A stretch of DNA of 8,422 bases. Origin: an uncultured Prevotellaceae bacterium (GTDB lineage Bacteria > Bacteroidota > Bacteroidia > Bacteroidales > Bacteroidaceae). The stretch spans positions 1 through 8,422 of the forward strand of contig CAMZHB010000056.1 of the NCBI GenBank assembly GCA_947306605.1. The letters are read 5' to 3'. The notes beneath the pieces were generated by a model. It searched no databases and had not been told where the DNA came from. It was given only the letters and a program-made list of their open reading frames with translations. Of this stretch, positions 7,214 to 8,422 are shown in pieces. The translations under genes were made by a program, and so were the position numbers. How positions within the stretch are numbered: position 1 is the first letter of the stretch; every line of letters begins with the position of its first letter.

Positions 7214-7244
7214 CGCTTAAAGTAACGTAATAATTAAGGTGAAC

Positions 7245-7751
7245 ATGAAAAATTTCAAGGAACTCTGCCAGATGCGCCGTTCGGTGCGTGGCTATACCGG
7301 TCAGCCCGTCAGCGACGACGACGTGCAGTACATCATGGAATGCGTGCGCCTGGCTCCCTCGGCCGTCAACCGCCAGCCGTGGCGCTTCCTCCGTCTGAAG
7401 CCGGAGCAACTGCCTTTGGCTCAGCAGTGTTACAAGAACCCGTGGTTCCAGACGGCCCCCGAGTGCTTCATCGTCTGCTGTGACCACTCCGAAAGCTGGC
7501 ACCGGCCCCAGGACGGCAAGGACCACGGCGACGTGGACATCGCCATCTGCGCCGAGCACTTCTGTCTGGCCGCTGCCGAGCGCGGGCTCGCCACTTGTTG
7601 GGTGTGCAATTTCGACGCCGCCCTGTGCCGCCGCCTGTTCCACCTGCCCGACGCGCTCGAGCCCGTGGTCTTCCTCCCCCTCGGCCATGAGGCCGCCGAC
7701 CACCAGCCCCGTCCGTTTTCGAGAAAGGACGTGGAGGACCTGTGGCTGTAG
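7245..7751 (+). CDS. Nitroreductase family protein (FMN-dependent oxidoreductase)
   Basis: This 168-residue cytoplasmic protein is a compact member of the nitroreductase family, homodimeric flavoproteins that use NAD(P)H to reduce nitro compounds, quinones or other acceptors. Visible landmarks are the N-terminal RRSVRGY (9-15), where basic residues contact the FMN phosphate; the APSAVNRQPW segment (36-45) typical of the flavin pocket; GLATCWVCNFDA (112-123); and the C-terminal FLPLGH (144-149). It is shorter than the roughly 200-220 residues of classical NfsB-type enzymes, which fits the minimal subgroup common in anaerobes. I prefer the ATG at 7245 to the in-frame GTG at 7239 because AAGGTG at 7236-7241 forms a plausible ribosome binding site for the ATG and would overlap the GTG. 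It is divergent from the metalloprotease operon and is followed at once by repeat copy B. The physiological substrate is unknown. Confidence 0.9.
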   Translation: MKNFKELCQMRRSVRGYTGQPVSDDDVQYIMECVRLAPSAVNRQPWRFLRLKPEQLPLAQQCYKNPWFQTAPECFIVCCDHSESWHRPQDGKDHGDVDIAICAEHFCLAAAERGLATCWVCNFDAALCRRLFHLPDALEPVVFLPLGHEAADHQPRPFSRKDVEDLWL

Positions 7752-7828
7752 AGAAAAGAGCCGCTTTTTCGACATTTCCCCGACAGAGCCCGGATTCCGG
7801 GGCTCAGAAGTGGGACTTCGGGCCGCAG

Positions 7829-7860
7829 AAGCGGCGTTTCAAATTTTTGAAACGCCGCTT
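7829..7860 (+). terminator. Intrinsic terminator of the nitroreductase gene, within repeat copy B
   Basis: A perfect 15-bp inverted repeat (7829-7843 with 7846-7860) with a 2-nt centre begins 77 nt after the stop codon. It ends in CTTTTGTTTA on the plus strand, a good T-tract. Read on the other strand it also begins with an A-rich stretch, so it could work in both directions. Confidence 0.75.
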
Positions 7861-7880
7861 TTGTTTAGGGACATTTGACG

Positions 7881-7899
7881 CCCGTTGAGAATCAACGGG
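7881..7899 (+). other. Perfect 8-bp hairpin with GAA loop
   Basis: CCCGTTGA and TCAACGGG flank a GAA loop 20 nt after the terminator. It lies in repeat copy B but the equivalent bases in copy A (4224-4242) do not form it. It has no T-tract, so it is probably an accessory structure and not a terminator. Confidence 0.5.
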
Positions 7900-7993
7900 T
7901 TGTGAATCGTTGGATTTTTGGGTAAAGTTTTTTGACAATATCAATACGCAATGTATAACAATCCGGACAGACGGAATACCAGATTTGTATGAT

Positions 7994-8020
7994 GCCAAAT
8001 ACCTTGCGTATGGTATTGGC
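7994..8020 (+). promoter_or_regulatory. Dyad overlapping the upstream element of the TonB receptor promoter
   Basis: GCCAAATACC (7994-8003) and GGTATTGGC (8012-8020) form a 9-bp inverted repeat with one bulged A and an 8-base centre. The right arm includes the TTG at 8016-8018 that serves as a candidate -33 box. This placement suits an operator for a repressor, but no regulator is visible in the window. A further 8-bp inverted pair, ATACGCAA (7944-7951) with TTGCGTAT (8004-8011), uses the centre of this dyad. Confidence 0.4.
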
Positions 8021-8046
8021 ATGGAGAGAAAAAATAATTAATTTTG
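8016..8046 (+). promoter_or_regulatory. Promoter of the TonB-dependent receptor gene
   Basis: TTG at 8016-8018 and TAATTTTG at 8039-8046 are separated by 20 nt and match the Bacteroidota -33/-7 pattern. Transcription would begin near 8052, leaving a leader of only about 14 nt before the ATG at 8066. This is the best-formed promoter in the window. Confidence 0.65.
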
Positions 8047-8065
8047 CACTGTGAACGATTGGAAG

Positions 8066-8422
8066 ATGACATCCGGGCGATTATACACAACTGTTATAGG
8101 AATACTGCTTCTGTCTGTCGTGGCAACGGCTCAGGATACCACGGGCGTGACAATGCCTGTGGAGGGGAAACAGATCCGTGAAGTGTCGGTTTCCGGCTTC
8201 CGTAAAGGGCGTGTCAAGTCAAGTGGCGTCGGGAATACGGAACTGATAGGTTCCAAGGAATTGCTGCGTGCCGCCTGCTGTAATCTGGGGGAGAGCTTTA
8301 CCACCAATCCTTCCGTTGATGTCAACTATGCCGATGCCGCCACAGGTGCCCGTCAGGTCAAACTGCTCGGGCTCGGCGGAAGCTATGTGCAGATGCTGAC
8401 GGAGAACATCCCCAACTATCGT
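8066..8422 (+). CDS. TonB-dependent outer-membrane receptor (3' partial)
   Basis: These 119 residues are the start of a TonB-dependent receptor, an outer-membrane beta-barrel that imports a ligand with energy from TonB-ExbBD; the gene runs off the right edge. Residues 1-23 form a signal peptide ending near ATAQD. The plug domain follows: IREVSVSGF resembles a TonB-box/linker region, and ELLRAACCNLGESF, DVNYADAATGARQ and LLGLGGSYVQMLTENIP are highly typical of Bacteroidota receptor plugs. Most such receptors first carry a carboxypeptidase-regulatory-like domain of about 80-90 residues; here the plug follows the signal almost directly. An in-frame GTG at 8051 would add five residues but coincides with the predicted transcription start, so I prefer ATG 8066. 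From memory, plugs with AACCNLGESF often belong to metal or heme-type receptors, but the ligand cannot be assigned from this fragment. Confidence 0.88.
   Translation, partial: MTSGRLYTTVIGILLLSVVATAQDTTGVTMPVEGKQIREVSVSGFRKGRVKSSGVGNTELIGSKELLRAACCNLGESFTTNPSVDVNYADAATGARQVKLLGLGGSYVQMLTENIPNYR

Larger units (their letters stand above)
7172..7216. promoter_or_regulatory. 10-bp inverted repeat spanning the divergent promoters
   Basis: GCGCAAAAGT at 7172-7181 and its exact reverse complement ACTTTTGCGC at 7207-7216 are separated by 25 nt. The arms flank the minus-strand -7 box, and the right arm overlaps the plus-strand -7 box. This could be an operator shared by the small-protein/metalloprotease operon and the nitroreductase gene. 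The regulator is unknown and chance promoter symmetry is possible. Confidence 0.45.
7758..7940 (+). repeat. Intergenic repeat element, copy B
   Basis: This is the counterpart of 4101-4283 in the same orientation, starting 7 nt after the nitroreductase stop codon. The alignment is ungapped over 183 nt. Within it lie a hairpin at 7786-7805 (8 bp with one bulge), a perfect 15-bp terminator hairpin at 7829-7860 and another hairpin at 7881-7899. The first two have equivalents in copy A; the third does not. Confidence 0.75.

Noticed and set aside
7197..7775. 192-codon frame antisense to the nitroreductase
   Set aside because: The plus strand encodes a recognisable nitroreductase with flavin-site motifs, promoter and ribosome binding site. 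The antisense frame has none and crosses the promoter.
4101..7940. The paired repeats as ends of a composite transposon or insertion sequence
   Set aside because: The copies are direct, diverged and placed just after stop codons. The DNA between them is ordinary chromosomal genes with no transposase, and I see no target-site duplication.
8131..8325. 64-codon minus-strand frame opposite the TonB receptor start
   Set aside because: It lies inside the plug domain coding region and has no motif or promoter.

Overview
The window looks like chromosomal DNA from a Bacteroidota member, most likely a GC-rich Bacteroidales/Prevotella-like organism. Four things point there: promoter boxes of the TAnnTTTG type, few Shine-Dalgarno sites, a GH125 mannosidase, a metzincin of the DUF5117/DUF4953 type, and a SusC-like TonB-dependent receptor plug. 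Assignment below phylum or order is inference. I see no tRNA, rRNA, CRISPR array, transposase or phage gene.

Layout: (1) 1-1676, a Uup-like ABC-F ATPase on +, cut by the left edge. (2) 1677-1828, two strong back-to-back hairpins between convergent genes. (3) 1829-3301, an exported GH125 exo-alpha-mannosidase on -. (4) 3302-3436, a divergent promoter region. (5) 3437-4090, a HAD-type phosphatase resembling phosphoglycolate phosphatase on +. (6) 4091-4341, a convergent gap holding repeat copy A and a terminator. (7) 4342-6930 and 6963-7163, both on -, an apparent two-gene operon of a 66-residue protein followed by an exported zinc metalloprotease. (8) 7164-7244, a compact divergent promoter region with a 10-bp inverted repeat. 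(9) 7245-7751, a minimal nitroreductase on +. (10) 7752-8065, repeat copy B, terminator hairpins, a dyad and a promoter. (11) 8066 to the right edge, the start of a TonB-dependent receptor on +.

The genes do not form one pathway. Most are single-gene units flanked by their own promoters and terminators; the only clear co-transcribed pair is the small protein and the metalloprotease. The GH125, the metalloprotease and the TonB receptor act at the cell envelope. The ABC-F protein, the phosphatase and the nitroreductase are cytoplasmic housekeeping types.

The most unusual signal is non-coding. Two intergenic segments, 4101-4283 and 7758-7940, align without a gap over 183 nt at about two-thirds identity by hand count. 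Both begin within about 12 nt of a + strand stop codon, both keep a terminator-like hairpin at the same place, and mismatches show no codon periodicity. They look like two copies of an uncharacterised 3'-UTR or interspersed repeat element.
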